A program made the position numbers and the translations under genes. From Fusarium oxysporum f. sp. lycopersici 4287 (Eukaryota; Ascomycota; Sordariomycetes; Hypocreales; Nectriaceae): DNA of 64,000 nucleotides. Positions 1 to 13,286 of the stretch are shown piece by piece. The notes under the pieces are model-generated. The model saw nothing but the letters and a program-made list of their open reading frames with translations. It was not told the DNA's origin and made no database searches. Each line of letters starts with the position of its first letter. Position 1 is the first letter of the stretch. The stretch spans positions 3,736,850 through 3,800,849 of the forward strand of contig NC_030992.1 in assembly GCF_000149955.1 (NCBI RefSeq). Reading direction: 5' to 3'.

Positions 1-2520
1 GTTGTTAGCGGGATAATGATCTATCATGTCCATTCACGGTCTATGGCTTCGACCAAAGGCTCTTGGCGTGGGACGGACTCGGTCGCGAGGAACACCGGAT
101 TGGAGAGCTATTCGGTGGCCTTGTGGGACTTATCGTGGGTCTCAACGACCGATGTCAAATCAACGGGGGCCGTCGATGATTTGAGCAAGGGTTGTTTCGG
201 GGAAGAAAGATGCCGATATCCAAGCTCCGTAACTTCATTCCACGACCCGCTTTAACATCCATCTCGAATTCGTCTTCATCTTGTCCTGCTCGTTTTCCTA
301 ATTTCAGACCCTTTCACTTATTGATAACTAGTCTTGTCACTAGACGCCGGCACTCAGGCCAAGAAACGTGCAAGATGTTGGGGTCACGGATACATGCAAA
401 CATACTTTCGATCCCACATGGCGGTCCGCATGTCACACTCATGGGACAGCGCCAAAAGCGTGTATGAAGACAGCCCATTGGTGGCAGAACATCCCTAGGC
501 ATCAACTGCAACATCAGCCTAGAGAACGTTGCCGTCATTTCGTCGCAGACCCCTAGGCCTCACTTCCAAGCTATGCATGCCACTTGAGACCAGATCCTCG
601 AGGCCCGGCCAGGTTTGATCTTCGACAACGAACCCCAGCGAACAGCAACCCTAGCACGACGCGAGATCAAATTAAGTGAGCAATTCGTGATAGAGTGTTG
701 CTGTTTATGCACACCCGTGATACTCTACAGAGTCATATGTTTGCTTCAAACTTTATATTCATGACAAGAGTCAAACGAAGTCTTGATACCATTGGTACCT
801 GGGTAACCGCAAGGCAGCCACAAGCGCAACAAATGCCGCTTGTAGCGCAAATGGCGGTAGTAATTTAACTCTCCTGCGGCAGGCATGGCATCTGTCCATT
901 GGTGGTTTTGCGAGAAGGCTTGTCGTGTCAGTCGTCAGTGTCAGTGTCCCTGAAGCCATGATGCGTCACGGTCGGAGCGAAAGCCGAGTAATCATGAGAT
1001 TGAGACCAGTACTTGGTTGATCCAGTGTATCCATCCTGCAAGTTGAAAGCAAAGCCAAGGCTTTAGTTCCACGTTAGTGAATGCCGCGGGGTGATCTGGA
1101 CTCAGCCTAGTCCCAGGAAACAGGAACCCAAAACTCTGCCACGGCTGGTCTAATCCGGGTTACACGGCGTTGGATACATGTGAATGCAGTACAGCACGAG
1201 TCTGGGCAGTTCGTACGGATCATGGTGACAATTCGATCTGCAAAATACGTGATAGTGGTCAAGATAATCGAAAAGCAATCGGGATGGAGGATGAGAACTC
1301 GATTGCCGTGTATGATGGCTGAAGAGGTTTCTTCGTCTCATCTGCCACCATTTACTCGTCATACATAGCGCGGTCGACGGTCTCGCTGCGTGGGACCGGG
1401 TATCTTCCGGCCCGAGTCCGATAAGTTCGGGCCGGGTGCAATCGGCGCCGTCTTGATCGGAGATTCTTCGGAACGGAGAAGACTGTAGCTATTCCCAAAG
1501 CTCTCATCTCCCGTGGTTCTTCTGTTGAAGCCTTGAAGGCTCTATGTGGACCTGCTACGATTAGGCTCAGCGGAACCACCGCCCCTCCGTTCGTGCCTGG
1601 GCCCTGGGGCGGCGACGATACCATGGACTTGGGAGCGAGATAAAGCAAACATGTTGGTTCATTTGCCGGATCGTAACGGACCGCTGCTATTAGTGATCGG
1701 GTCTTGGCCTGTGTCTCTTTGTTTGCTGCTAAATCTCGGCCCGTTTAATTTGTTGGTAGTAAGTGTGGAAAAGTACCGTACAGTAGTCGGATCTTGAAGG
1801 ATCCATCGGAAAAAGCACGATCTTCGGTGCCGGATTCATCAGGGTCCCTTTGTTATCCGAGTTTGAGAGGTGGAAATCTCGGGTATTGATCGAGGTGAGA
1901 GTTGCCCCTGCCGAGGTGAAGACAAGCTCAGCCCCGCGTTGTTCCCACCTTCCACCAACCTTCCAAAGCATCACCGCCACGTGATTCCTCACATGATCAG
2001 TTCATTCGACTCCTTCCATCGGTTCAACTCTGGCATCACGTATCTCATGGTTATTGAAGACGCCATATGATGATATCCCCCGCTTCGTGTTGTTTTTGCC
2101 CGAGGTTTACGAGACGGAATTTCGTCCCGACGAAGCGATAACCTGGAATGAGCTCCTGTCGATACGCTCTATGATTGGAGGAAATGTCGGTTAAACCACG
2201 GGTAGAGTCCAAGAAGCTCATCATCCGTGGGGCTTCACCACCAACTAGATGCTCATCTGGTATCATGAGAAGGAACTGATCTGGTCGATTGGCAAATGAT
2301 AGAAGAGAACGAGCTCTTCTCTCACCCGACGGATGCATATGTATCAGGCAGAATAGACACCCGAGTTGCTGCGGGGTTGTCATTTACCCAGGCAGGTTCT
2401 CCAGCTTGTTCAGGGCGCGAGTATTTATCTGTCGACCAGAGGAGCTGATTCCTGTCAATTGAATTATTTTCTCATTATTCTTGCTTTTACCGTGAATCAG
2501 GCTCTGGAATCGTAATCAAA
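1..2520. other. Intergenic, upstream of the beta-glucosidase gene
   Basis: No convincing gene is visible. Reading frames are short, overlap on both strands and match no family I know. CGG triplets at 1458-1460, 1469-1471 and 1474-1476 could serve zinc-cluster regulators, but CGG is too common for a firm call. A TATA-like stretch (tatttat) lies near 2421-2427, about 95 bases before the start codon at 2521, and fits a core promoter. Confidence 0.5.
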
Positions 2521-5067
2521 ATGGCTGATATCAACGTCGAGGAGGTCCTAAAGAAACTGTCTCTCGCTGAGAAGGTCTCTCTGCTGGCAGGTTAGTAGCA
2601 TCACATGATGGAAACAACAGCAGCTAACATTTCCACAGGAATTGACTTCTGGCATACAAAGTCATTCCCAGAGCATGGAGTCCCATCTCTCCGTCTATCA
2701 GATGGCCCCAACGGTGTAAGAGGCACTAGGTTCTTCAACGGTATCCCAGCAGCATGCTTTCCCTGTGGCACCGGCCTTGGTGCAACCTTCAACCAAGAAC
2801 TGCTTGAAGAAGCAGGAAAGAAGATGGGTGAAGAAGCAATTGGAAAGAGTGCTCATGTAATCCTCGGTCCTACTATTAACATGCAACGTTCGCCTCTTGG
2901 TGGCCGTGGTTTTGAGTCTATAGGCGAGGACCCCTTCCTCGCTGGTCTGGGTGCCGCTGCGCTTGTTCGTGGAATCCAGAGCACAGGAGTGCAATCAACA
3001 ATTAAGCATTTCGTATGCAACGATCAAGAACACAAGCGCATGAGTGTTCAAGCTATTATCACAGAGCGTGCACTCCGTGAGATCTACGCTCTTCCCTTCC
3101 AGCTGGTTGTACGAGACTCACAGCCCGGTGCGTTCATGACATCTTACAACGGTGTCAACGGAACTGCTTGCAGCGAGAACAAGAAGCTACTGAACGACAT
3201 GCTACGTGAAGAATGGGGCTGGGAGGGTCTAATCATGAGTGATTGGTACGGCACATACAGCGTCACCGACTCCATCAAAGCTGGTCTTGATCTTGAGATG
3301 CCCGGTCCTACTCGCTGGCGAGGCGATGTCCTCAACTTTGCAGCTGCTTGTGAGAAAGTTTGGGGACATGTTATTGACGACCGCGCCCGAGAGGTCCTCA
3401 AGTTTGTCAAGAAGTGCGCAGCCTCTGGCGTTAAGGAGAACGGCCCAGAGAAGACACTCGATACGCCTGAGACAGCCGCTCTTCTCCGCAAGATAGGAAA
3501 CGAGAGTATTGTCCTCCTCAAAAATGAGAAGAGCCTGCTTCCGTTGGCAAAGGATAAGAAAACGTTGGTCATTGGACCTAATGCCAAGGTTGCAACTTAT
3601 CACGGCGGTGGCTCTGCCTCTCTAGCTGCCTACTACGCTGTGACACCTTACGATGGTATCGCTGAAAAGCTCGGTAGCCAGCCTGCTTACACTATCGGCG
3701 CATACACACATAAGCTGAGTCCTCTACTGGGAAGCCAGACCAAGGGTGAAGACGGTAAGGCTGGTATGAGCTGGAAGGTGTACAACAAGCCACCCAGCGA
3801 CTCATCCCGCAAGCCCGTCGACGAGCTGTGGCTCGCCAAGTCGGAAATGCACCTCGTTGACTACTACAACTCTGAGCTCGAAGACCTCTGGTTCGCAAAC
3901 CTTGAAGGCATTCTAGAAGTAGAAGAAGACTCCACGTACGAGTTTGGCGTCATCGTTTGCGGAACTGCCAACCTCTACGTCAACGACGAGCTTGTCGTCG
4001 ACAACTCGACCAAGCAAATCGCCGGCGACGCGTTCTTCGGCACAGCGACCCGCGAAGAGCTCGGCCGCAAGGACCTCAAGAAGGGCGAGAAGTACAAGAT
4101 CAGAATTGAGTTTGCCTCAGCCCCAAGCTTCACCCTCAAGCTGGACAACCCCGTCGTCGGCCACGGATCTCTTCGCGTCGGCGCATCAAAGGTCATCGAT
4201 ACGAAGCAGGAAATCGAGCGATCTGTCGCTCTCGCTAAGGAGCATGATCAGGTCATTATTTGTGCTGGTCTCAACTCGGACTGGGAGACGGAGGGCTCCG
4301 ACCGTGAGAGCATGAAGCTTCCCGGAGCTTTGGATGAGCTCATTTCCGCTGTCGCAGCCGCGAATCCACAGACGGCTGTTGTTATGCAGACTGGTACGCC
4401 GGAGGAGATGCCCTGGCTGGATGAAGTCCCTGCTGTGATTCAGGCGTGGTATGGTGGTAATGAGACGGGTAACTGCATCGCGGATATTCTCTTCGGTGAT
4501 GCCAACCCATCTGGCAAGCTATCACTGAGCTTCCCTAAGCGCTTAACCGATGTCCCAGCATTCCTTAATTTCCGAACTGAAGCCGGGCGAACACTTTACG
4601 GTGAGGATGTGTATATGGGATACCGATACTACGAGTTTGCCGACCGTGCGGTCAACTTCCCCTTCGGCCACGGTCTCTCATACACCACCTTTGCCTTCTC
4701 AGACCTCAATGTTTCCTCCAACGAAGGCAAGCTTACCACAAGCGTGATCATCAAAAACACAGGTTCCGTGCGCGGTGCAGAAGTTGCGCAGCTCTACGTG
4801 CGCCCGATGCAAGCCGCCAAGGTGAACCGTCCCGTTAAGGAGCTCAAAGGTTTCGCAAAGGTTGAGCTAGATGCTGGCGAGTCCAAGACAGTGACTATCA
4901 CCGAGTTGGAGAAATATACCGCTGCTTACTTTGATGAGGAGAAAGACAAGTGGTGTGTCGAGGCTGGTGAGTACGAGGTTATTATCAGCGATAGCAGTGC
5001 TGTGACCGATAAGGCACTCAAGGGCTCATTCAAGGTTGATGAGACATACTGGTGGTCTGGTATATAA
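2521..5067 (+). CDS. Intracellular GH3 beta-glucosidase with PA14 insert
   Basis: Hydrolyses terminal beta-D-glucosyl residues of cello-oligosaccharides or glycosides. Exons 2521-2590 and 2639-5067 flank a 48 bp intron and encode 832 residues. The start is the first ATG (MADINVEEV) and gives the usual GH3 N-terminus; beginning inside exon 2 would remove it. The GH3 N-domain carries the nucleophile Asp225 in MSDWYG. A PA14-like beta-sandwich (about residues 390-550, with DLWFANLEG and ANLYVNDE) interrupts the C-domain. The likely acid/base Glu lies in ETEGSDRE (about 573-575), and a fibronectin-III-like domain ends the protein. No signal peptide is visible, so it is probably intracellular, like the fungal bglI type and the Kluyveromyces marxianus PA14-containing enzyme. 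Family assignment is firm; the natural substrate is not known. Confidence 0.93.
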
Positions 5068-5227
5068 TGAAGGAGCTGTAGGTAGTCGTTTAATGCTTCG
5101 ATTCAGTATGATCTGATGCTTCACTCGCTCATTGTGTCAACGGCATCTTGTGCTTTTCGTATTAGCTACCTACGGAGTTGTATATGATAAGATCACATCC
5201 TCTCCCTTTCTATGAATTACCGTTCCA

Positions 5228-6344
5228 TTACCTACAACTCTCCCCGTCATCATAAAGCGTCTGGTCATCAACAGGATATGCCCACGGCTCCGCATCCCCA
5301 AGTCTCTGCGCCGTCAACCCAGCATTCCCCGGATCCTTCATACCAGCATTTTGCTGCCACCTATAGGACACCTTTCGTAATCTCTCACTCTCAGCAGATG
5401 TAAGTCGAAGATACAACTCCGCAGCGATGATGTGAATGAGCAGAGCAAGCCAGGCACTCGCCCCAAAAGCACTATTGAGACTGGCTGCAATCTCGTCGGG
5501 GCGTCCACCCGATGTTCCCTTGATGATGACGCGCTGGTCTGGAGTTTCACCCGTGTAGAATCCAATGCAGTCAGGGTATAGTGCTTCCACGGCAGGCTTG
5601 TTGTGATAGAACATTGAGTCCAAGACTGCACATGGAGTAGTAGTATAATAAGGATCCATTCGGCTGGTAATCTGGGCCATTATAATCCCAATGAGTCTCA
5701 TGGTGACAACATGAGCGGCCTTGAAAGTGTTAGCAAGTCAATTATCCCAGTTCTGTGTCAGGGCTCACAATAATCCACCCTCGGATCATCCACGCTCGAT
5801 GTTGCTCAAGTTGGAGCTTCTTGATGTTGATGTAAGCCAGCAACATGCATGTAACAAACAGTATGCTCGCAGCACCAGTAACCGTCTGCATTTCCAACGT
5901 GCCACCAAAAGTGTGTCTGGCGATCATAAAGACCCCAATCATTCCAACTGTTGACAACAGGAGAACAATATAGCCATTTATTCGATGAACGATGAGAGAT
6001 CTATGTCGAATAACTGGTAGAAACTGAAAGACCACCAGAACAGCTGCCGGGAGAATGCCAGCAAGATGCATGATTATACCAGCTTTGCCGACACCACGAC
6101 GGTAATGGTAGCATTCTCCAGGAACAGCTCCTCTTGAACCGTACGGTCTGTTGGTAGGTGGCTCACTAGGACATAGTCGTCCATCAAAGTCGAGATATAT
6201 AAAACGGGATAGGGTAAAAGCAAGAAAAGCTCCGCCGAAGAGGAACCAAAGAACAAAGTTGTACCCCTTATTAAAGCCAAAGGCACGGTATATACGGCGT
6301 AAGAGAGTAGTATAAGGTAAAATTTGAGGTTTGCTAGGGTCCAT
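5228..6344 (-). CDS. DUF2306 multi-pass membrane protein
   Basis: Predicted integral membrane protein of 355 residues. Exons on the minus strand are 6344-5769 and 5719-5228, with a 49 bp intron (5720-5768) that has a GTGAGC donor, a GCTAAC branch site and a CAAG acceptor in phase 0. About six hydrophobic segments are visible, including FVLWFLFGGAFLAF, GIIMHLAGILPAAVLVVF, YIVLLLSTVGMIGVFMIA and AWLALLIHIIAAELY. His-containing positions around HLAG, HRSLIVHRINGY and EQHRAWMIR match the DUF2306 pattern (histidine-bearing helices, function unknown). The gene converges on the beta-glucosidase, with only 160 bases between the stop codons. Biochemical role unknown. Confidence 0.82.
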
Positions 6345-7736
6345 GTTGTCAAAGTTATATATTTGTGTGTAAGAATGAGTGTATAGGTTGTAAGATGCTC
6401 TGTGTCCAACCTACCCTTGCGCCGGTATTTATGACCAAGCGTCAAGGCCGCCTTGTCTTCTCTGACAACTTTCATGGATTCACTATCGATATCTAACGTA
6501 CACTGGCTCAATGTATTCCCAATCTACAGTGTTTTGACCTAATCATTGAGGATCGACGGCGCCATTGTGAGATGAGTAACCGGTGGTTTCTGACACAAGC
6601 GCTGCACAATAGATCGCCATCAAGCCACTGATACACATCAAGATATCCGTTAGATTCGTCAGAACGTTCATTGGCTAGAACTAGACGTCTGTGTTGGTTC
6701 TCTCTCGGGCTTGTGCACTCTCGGGTATTCGACCACGGCCAATCCTTCAACTGGGCACGACATCGTATGGCAGACGACACAGGTTGAACAGTTGACTAAC
6801 AAGAGCTCTGAATGGACGGCTCGTATGATTCGCTACTGACGAGAAGAGTGACGCAGCAAGGCTAAACAGTGTCTCACGCATTGTCTACATGTGTACGGGA
6901 GATGAAAGCTTAGGCTAACATGTGAGTCAAGGGTAGCACAGGGCCCAATTCATTGGGATCTATCACTGTAAACCGTACCAGAGAGACAGTTCAGTGCCAG
7001 ATTGGGAACAGAGATCCTCTATTTGCCTCGGCAGTGAGGCCGTTGGTGATACGTCAGCTTGAGGATGAGTGACTGCTTCTCAAAGGGGGGGGGGGCCGAT
7101 TCTTAGTTATTGACGCTGACCATCGTTGGAGCTCGATATATGACCACAATTATATCAATGGCTTGAACCATTACCGTTCGTAGGTCTCACCAACTAGAAA
7201 TACCAGCAAACATCTTGATCACCACCATAAGCGAGAAGGGTCTCTAAAGAACAATCCTTCATGCAATATGAGTGACTATTTCTTGAACCTTGAGCCTCGG
7301 CGACGTTAACCCCTTGTCCAACGACCTGTAGTTTATGCATACATGGACGACTGACCGGCGTCAGTTCCCCAGATCGTAGCAGCTGACTGCGCGCTCTCGG
7401 ACCGCAACTCAAGCCCAACACTCACTCACTGCCCCAGACGTTCGACGGCGGTCTTGAAACATCCTCCATAGTTAAAGCTCGCTTCTCTCATGTTGGTTAG
7501 ACTCTGCTTGACCTCGCTCTTCCGCGTGTAATGGGTGCACCTCCCTGTGAAGCACCTGGCATCACTTCAGACGGCGATGATCCACCGAACCCGACAACGC
7601 GATGTGCGAGATAGTGGACAAGTGACCTATGTTGCGGGATACAGACGCATTTACCATGGCCGCACATTATGAGAAACTTTGGTTATGGCCTGTCATTGGA
7701 CTGAGAGATTTGGCGTGAACAGTTCTCAATGCACGT
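6345..7736. other. Intergenic
   Basis: No supported gene. The region has scattered short frames only. An 11-base G run lies at 7085-7095. It contains the upstream region of the DUF2306 gene and the downstream region of the Fta4-like gene. Confidence 0.5.
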
Positions 7737-8542
7737 TCATGACGGAAACACTTTATCATCAGCAAGAAACTGATCAACACGTCTCTTGCGTCCTTGTGCA
7801 CCCATCTCAGTCAAGCTGACTTCCTTCGCCTCACCATTCGGAGCTTCCTCAGGTAGCGAAAGCACACGGCCACCAACTCTCGCCAATAAGATTCTCATCC
7901 TCTCGAGCTCCTTCTCAACGGGTCCGTTTCGAGTGAGTAGATTCTCTTGAATACCGGCACCATTTTCATCTGTCTTAAGTGGCTCAACGATATATTGAAG
8001 ACGCTTCAACCGTGCGACTTGCTCTCGAAGTTGCTTGCGCTGGTCGTTGAGTTCAGTGAGTTGTTGAACAGCGTCTGCATACCGCTTAGTCTCCATGGGA
8101 TGGTCGTTGATGTCTTTTTCCAAGTGCCAGGAAGCGGGCAGCGCTTCTATAGCTTCATTTTCGGCTAAAAAGGTCAGTCTGAAGATCTCATATTTGATGT
8201 GAAGTACTCACTCAAGTCTAGCTCTCTGCCAATGCCGCCCTCAGTATCAGTTGGACCCCCCACCTTCCGCTCAGCATCCTTAGTATACACATCATTGATC
8301 TGCTCAGCAATATTGCGACTAGCCTGCGGAGGGTACACGCGACGACAATGTTGCTGGATAGTGTGGTTGAGATTATATAGGACTTCTTGAACAACGCGCT
8401 CGGGGATAGCCTCATCTGACGCGTCGTTGGTTTCTTGCCATGAGCGGGATGGAGCGAGAGGCTGAGAAAGAAGTGTTGTTTGGCTGGTGATGAAAGACTG
8501 TTTCAACGACGGGATCGTCGGTGCTGCTGTACGAGATGACAT
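7737..8542 (-). CDS. fta4: Kinetochore Sim4-complex subunit Fta4 (CENP-U-like)
   Basis: Probable constitutive inner-kinetochore (CCAN/Sim4/Ctf19-type) subunit that helps connect centromeric chromatin to the outer kinetochore. Minus-strand exons 8542-8212 and 8164-7737 flank a 47 bp intron (8165-8211, donor GTGAGT, acceptor TTTTAG) and give 252 residues. The N-terminal block SFITSQTTLLSQPLAPSRSW and the block LPASWHLEKDINDHP across the splice junction are the hallmarks I associate with Fta4. A coiled coil follows (about residues 130-170, ELNDQRKQLREQVARLKRLQ). The length fits the 240-270 residues usual for the family. Recognition is by pattern memory only; another coiled-coil kinetochore protein remains possible. 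Confidence 0.75.
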
Positions 8543-10160
8543 GGTGATATTTCTTTGTAGTATTGATTCTGATAATCGGTCGGTATCGATGAATTATTGA
8601 TGTTGATGATGCTTGGCCAATCACGTGTAAAGAGATGGACGCTCAGAAGGGTGTCCACTAAGATCAGCACAGATTCAGTGGGTGAACCCCTAGCATGTCT
8701 CCCCGGCCCAGTTGCTTGATTTCTTTCTTCATCATCTTGAGGTGGATGATCAAACTAACAATTGGGGGTCTTCAACAAAAATACCCTCGACATGAATCTA
8801 GCTTCAATGCTCTCTCAGATGTTTTCATGGAAGCAATTAATGAAATCATGAAATCAATTATTGTTTGCTTGCCAAGACGATAAAAACTGTAAATAGAATG
8901 GAGTCAGCCATGAAGCAAACATCCAATACCTTGAGGGCCATCTGACCATTATGCATGATTTGCTTGGTTGCTCAGACTAAAGGCTGGTATTTATGAGATC
9001 CGCATCCGAGTAACAGTGATGCTGTCAATTTTGTTGATTCCAGAGAGAATAACTCGTCATGAATATATATTCTCATCTCATTCAATAGGGCCAGTGCCAG
9101 GTCTTGATTATATCGACCAGGAAGGTCTCTACAACGGCCGACGTCTGTCATCGACATCGAAATCCCATGAACAATAAACCATCACCGCCTGATAGTATGT
9201 GCTACCTCGGAATCTAATAGCCTACTCTAAATCTAGCACAACAAGCAATAAACGCCAGGATCCAGCCAAGAGTAACACACCGGAATCTCGAGTCGTCAAT
9301 CCCCCGCCTGCCGTATAACAAGAACTCCACGATGCCCAGACCAACGAAGCACCCTCTCGTCAAGCCACACTCGATTTCGCTAACACAGTATCGCACGTAC
9401 AAGCAGTCACCACATCCCCTTAAACGCCAACGTCCAAACTAGCCATCTTTCTCTCGTCGTTTTCAGCCTCTGATAGGTCCCTCAAGCGACGAGCGGAACA
9501 ATACCGCACACGCGAAGGCGCACAAAGTATTGAACCACTAGTAAGTAAGTAACTCACTGAACTCAACTCGACAACCTCAGCTCCTCGGGTGCCGACATTT
9601 TGAAAATGAGTTGATTTGGGGATGCGGAAGTGTCGGGGTTTGGTATTTCGTTCTCTAGTGCGGAATCCGGTTTCATTTTCTGATGGTAGCGTCATTGACT
9701 TTACACAGCCCATGGGGGTGGTGTATTGGGAGTACAACGGGCGGGTTTTTGTACTTAATAAGTCTGAGATCCATATTTAAAAATTTCCTATTATCATGAT
9801 GCATTTGTAAGAAGTCGTGTTTTATTGTTTTGAAGTTGAATGACGACAGTGAAGCTTTGAAGTGGTAATCTTCACTTCCAGGTTCATCGTCGGTGCCAAC
9901 GCTGCGTTGCGCTGCAAACAAACATACACAGACAAACAGGGTGCACTGTGTTGTGTTTGTATAGAGCCAACGCTTTGTTTCTCACTTGGCACATGAGCTG
10001 AATTTCATTTCACGCTTGTTTTATAGACATATCTTTAGAGCATGCCTCTTGTTCTTGCATCTTTGTTTCCTAGCAAACGAACCATATCGCCGCAAACGAA
10101 ATAAGACCCTTGAACGAGCAACCATTTCTCACTTAAACGTTTTCGCAAATAAACTTTACT
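8543..10160. other. Intergenic, divergent promoters
   Basis: Lies between the divergent Fta4-like and carotenoid oxygenase genes. It holds only short frames with no family resemblance. AT-rich stretches near 8750-8900 and 9740-9850 look like ordinary fungal intergenic DNA. Confidence 0.5.
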
Positions 10161-11949
10161 ATGCCGAATATGGCGCTCAACGGCCCGGGTGTCTATCACC
10201 GCACCCGAGAGCATGAGCAAGAAGACGCCTCAAACATCACCAAGAACATCCTCGCCCAATCATGGAAATCGTGGCCTAATGAAGCCGCCGTAAGTCATTC
10301 CCTATCCTTCTCAACCCCGAAACTAACATTCCCAGTTCGATCGTCTTGAAGAACATCGCGGTCCTCTCCGCCTAACTGTCAGAGGCACTTTCCCCTCGTG
10401 GGCAGCTGGTTCTCTCTACCGCACAGGTCCCGGCCAAAGTCGCGTTGAAGATACAGCCCGCGGTACACACTTCACAACACACTGGTTCGACGGCTTCGCA
10501 CAAACTCATCGCTTTGACATCATTCCTTCTGAAGACAACGAGACACAAGTGTGGTACTCATCAAGACGACAGGCTGATGAGTGGATTGCTGATGTGAAGA
10601 AGAAAGGATGGCGGTCGGGAATGACGTTTGGACAGAAAGCTGATCCTTGTATTGGGATCTTTGCGAAGGTCATGACTGTTTTTGAACCCAAGTTGGGGAA
10701 TCATAATGTTGCGCTTTTGGCGAATGTTCCTGGTGTGCCGGAGGATGAGAAGACGGAGGTGTCGAATGGAGTGACGGGACCTCTTGGACATCGTGTAAAC
10801 ACGAGTAATCTGTTTGTTTCTACAGACTACACTGGCATACGTCGCATCGACCCATCAACTCTTCAGCCCCTGGGCGAGACCACGCAATACGATCTTCACC
10901 CTTCTCTCAGCGGTCCCTGTTCCTGCTCTCACGCCCAACGCGACCCCGACTCGGGAGACTTATTCAACTTCAACCTTGCATTCGGCCGAGTTCCAACATA
11001 TCGAATCTTCAGAGTCGACGCTGCTTCGGGTGAAACAGAGGTCCTCGCTACAATCTCTGATCTCAATGTTCCACCGGCGTACATGCATAGTTTCTTCCTC
11101 ACAGAAAACCACGTCGTGATATGCATACCAGCATCGCACTACGCATGGAGAGGACTGAAGACACAATGGGAGGGAAATATCATCGATTCAATGAAACCAT
11201 TCGATAAAGAGAGGAAATGCAAGTGGCTTGTTGTTGATCGACGACATGGAAAGGGGCTTGTCGCTACTTTCTCGACACCCGCTGCTTTCTTCTTCCACAG
11301 CATCAATGCGTTTGAGGAAAAGGTTAAAGTTGAGGATGGTGCTGAACGGACAGACCTCTTCTTTGATATGGCCAAGTATGAAAACATGGACATCATCAAG
11401 GGGTTCTACTACGATGTTCTTATGGATCGCGACGATGCTACAAAGAAATACTGGTTCAAGAATGACCGGTACAAGAATTGCGCACCAACTCTCACAAGAT
11501 ACCGCTTCAGACTGCCCCCGAAACCAACACCAGATACAACATTCTCCGCTAGTGCAGAAGAAGTCCTCGCCATCCCAAGCCCGCACGCAGGCGAGCTCCC
11601 AACTATTCACCCGCTTCGCAACGGCAAACCCTATCGCTACGTCTACAGCGCCTCACTGCGCGGTCTAACAACCTCAGTCGACGCTCTGGTAAAGACAGAC
11701 TTAGATACCAGTGAAGCGTTCATATGGACGGGACCTGAAGGGCATACCCCTGGCGAGCCGGTCTTTGTGCCAAGGCCTGGAGCGGTGGAAGAAGATGATG
11801 GTATCATCTTCAGTCTGGTTGTCGATGGAGTTAATGAGACTGCATATATACTGTGCTTGAATGGCAAGACTATGGAGGAGATGGGTAGGGCACAGGCTGA
11901 CTTTGCGATTGGACAGGGATTTCATGGCATTCATTTGCCAGCTGCTTAG
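10161..11949 (+). CDS. carT: Carotenoid cleavage oxygenase, CarT/CAO-2 type
   Basis: Fe(II)-dependent dioxygenase of the RPE65/CCD family. The CarT/CAO-2 branch cleaves torulene to an apo-carotenal on the neurosporaxanthin pathway. Exons 10161-10289 and 10336-11949 flank a 46 bp intron and encode 580 residues, close to the roughly 600 of fungal torulene oxygenases. The strand-rich start AAGSLYRTGPGQ and the block THWFDGFAQTHRFDI are typical of this branch. Four iron-ligand histidines are visible: HAQRD, MHSFFLTEN, FFHSINAFEE and GFHGIHL near the C-terminus. The chosen ATG follows cagcaa-poor AT-rich leader DNA and opens the only frame that splices in phase. None of the carRA, carB, carX or carO genes is nearby; CarT is known to lie outside that cluster. 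The family is firm; the symbol rests on motif resemblance, and a paralogue is possible. Confidence 0.82.
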
Positions 11950-13286
11950 TCGAGGGTTGTGAATCGAGCGATGCATGCATATAGATAGACATGGGTTTAC
12001 CAAGAGCGAACGTTTAATCTGATAGACAGAAACTATTCCCCTAAGCAAATCATAGTACGCTGATGTGATCAAGAACTGCCTTGGCCTCGAATCGTGTTGT
12101 TCACCTCAAATCCGCACTTACACCACCCATACACAGCCCCCAAATCCTCACCAACGCAAAATTCGATACGAAAACCCCCACAGGCACTCAATTTCCCTCT
12201 CCCAAACCCTCGGAACCCAATATCTCAATTCGATCGAGCTACCCCGCGAAATGCAACGGTGGCTTTACTTTTTTGGTGGAAAATGGCCTGATGCTGACGC
12301 GCTACGGAGGATTTCTTTGAGCAGAACTGGACCTTGCATGAGTTGCAGCAGGGATAAGAAGATCTGTTGTCTAAATTTCTTTCTTGAATGTGCATCTGGT
12401 GTAGTATAATGCAGGTAAAGTGTAAAAGACTGTTATTAAATTTGAATTGGTGTATAGAGTCGCTTTACGAGAAGATTGTCCTCGCGCACATGCTTGGTGG
12501 GGTGATTGATAAGGAGCTTTGAGGTTGAATCACGAGATTTGGACTAGGATCGCTTGCTACCGATTGGACAGGGTCTCAGGAATTGGCTTTATGGAGAGAT
12601 CACCTGGAGACGTACATGGAGTGAATCAGTCGAATCGTGGTGAGCGCTCACAGAACTCATGATGATCATCAGGCTCCAGAAATGAGGTTGTCTAACCCAA
12701 GAAGCGAGGGACCTCGGTGACCGAGGCATGGACCCTGAAAATTGTGTGATTGATAACACGAGCCGCATCACAACGACAGCTCATCTCCGCGGAGGCCGTT
12801 ATTCATCACCCCATCAGATAACAGCTTATCAATCTTCACTGACTCACGAAGAAACAACGAATTTGTTCTGAGGAAGACATTTGACATTTCGCGCTTGTAG
12901 CTATTTGATACAGTTCATCTCATTCTACCAACCCCGCTCCAATTGCAGGCCCCTTCTTCCACGCATCCCCAATAAGCCCAATCACAACCATAGTGATTTT
13001 AGGCAGATAATAAAAATAAGAACCCCTGACTCCCAAATACTGATCCCATGAATGTGCGGATAAAGAAGGGAAAGACCAGTCAGACGTGTTGCGTCAGACA
13101 GTCTTACTCCAGACTAGATCCAAAGATGACTCCCCCTCCTTCGTTGGTGTTCCGAACGACTTTCTTTTTTCATCCTGCCTCAAAGAGGGTATCATTTCCT
13201 AGTTTCCCAAGTATGGTGACATGGCGTAAAAGCAATGTAATATTCGTGTTTTTTTATGTTGAGATTTTCTTGACGAACAACCACGT
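11950..13286. other. Intergenic between convergent genes
   Basis: No convincing gene. Overlapping frames of up to 114 codons at 12065-12409 have neither family resemblance nor coding-like codon use. The right end is the 3' flank of the Isu1 gene. Confidence 0.45.

Noticed and set aside
1458..1476. Three CGG triplets as a zinc-cluster regulator site for the beta-glucosidase gene
   Set aside because: More than 1 kb from the start codon and CGG is too frequent for a claim.
2051..2383. 110-codon minus-strand frame
   Set aside because: No recognisable family, and it lies in the promoter of the beta-glucosidase gene.
7085..7095. Run of 11 G
   Set aside because: A short homopolymer in intergenic DNA; no structure or repeat around it supports a function.
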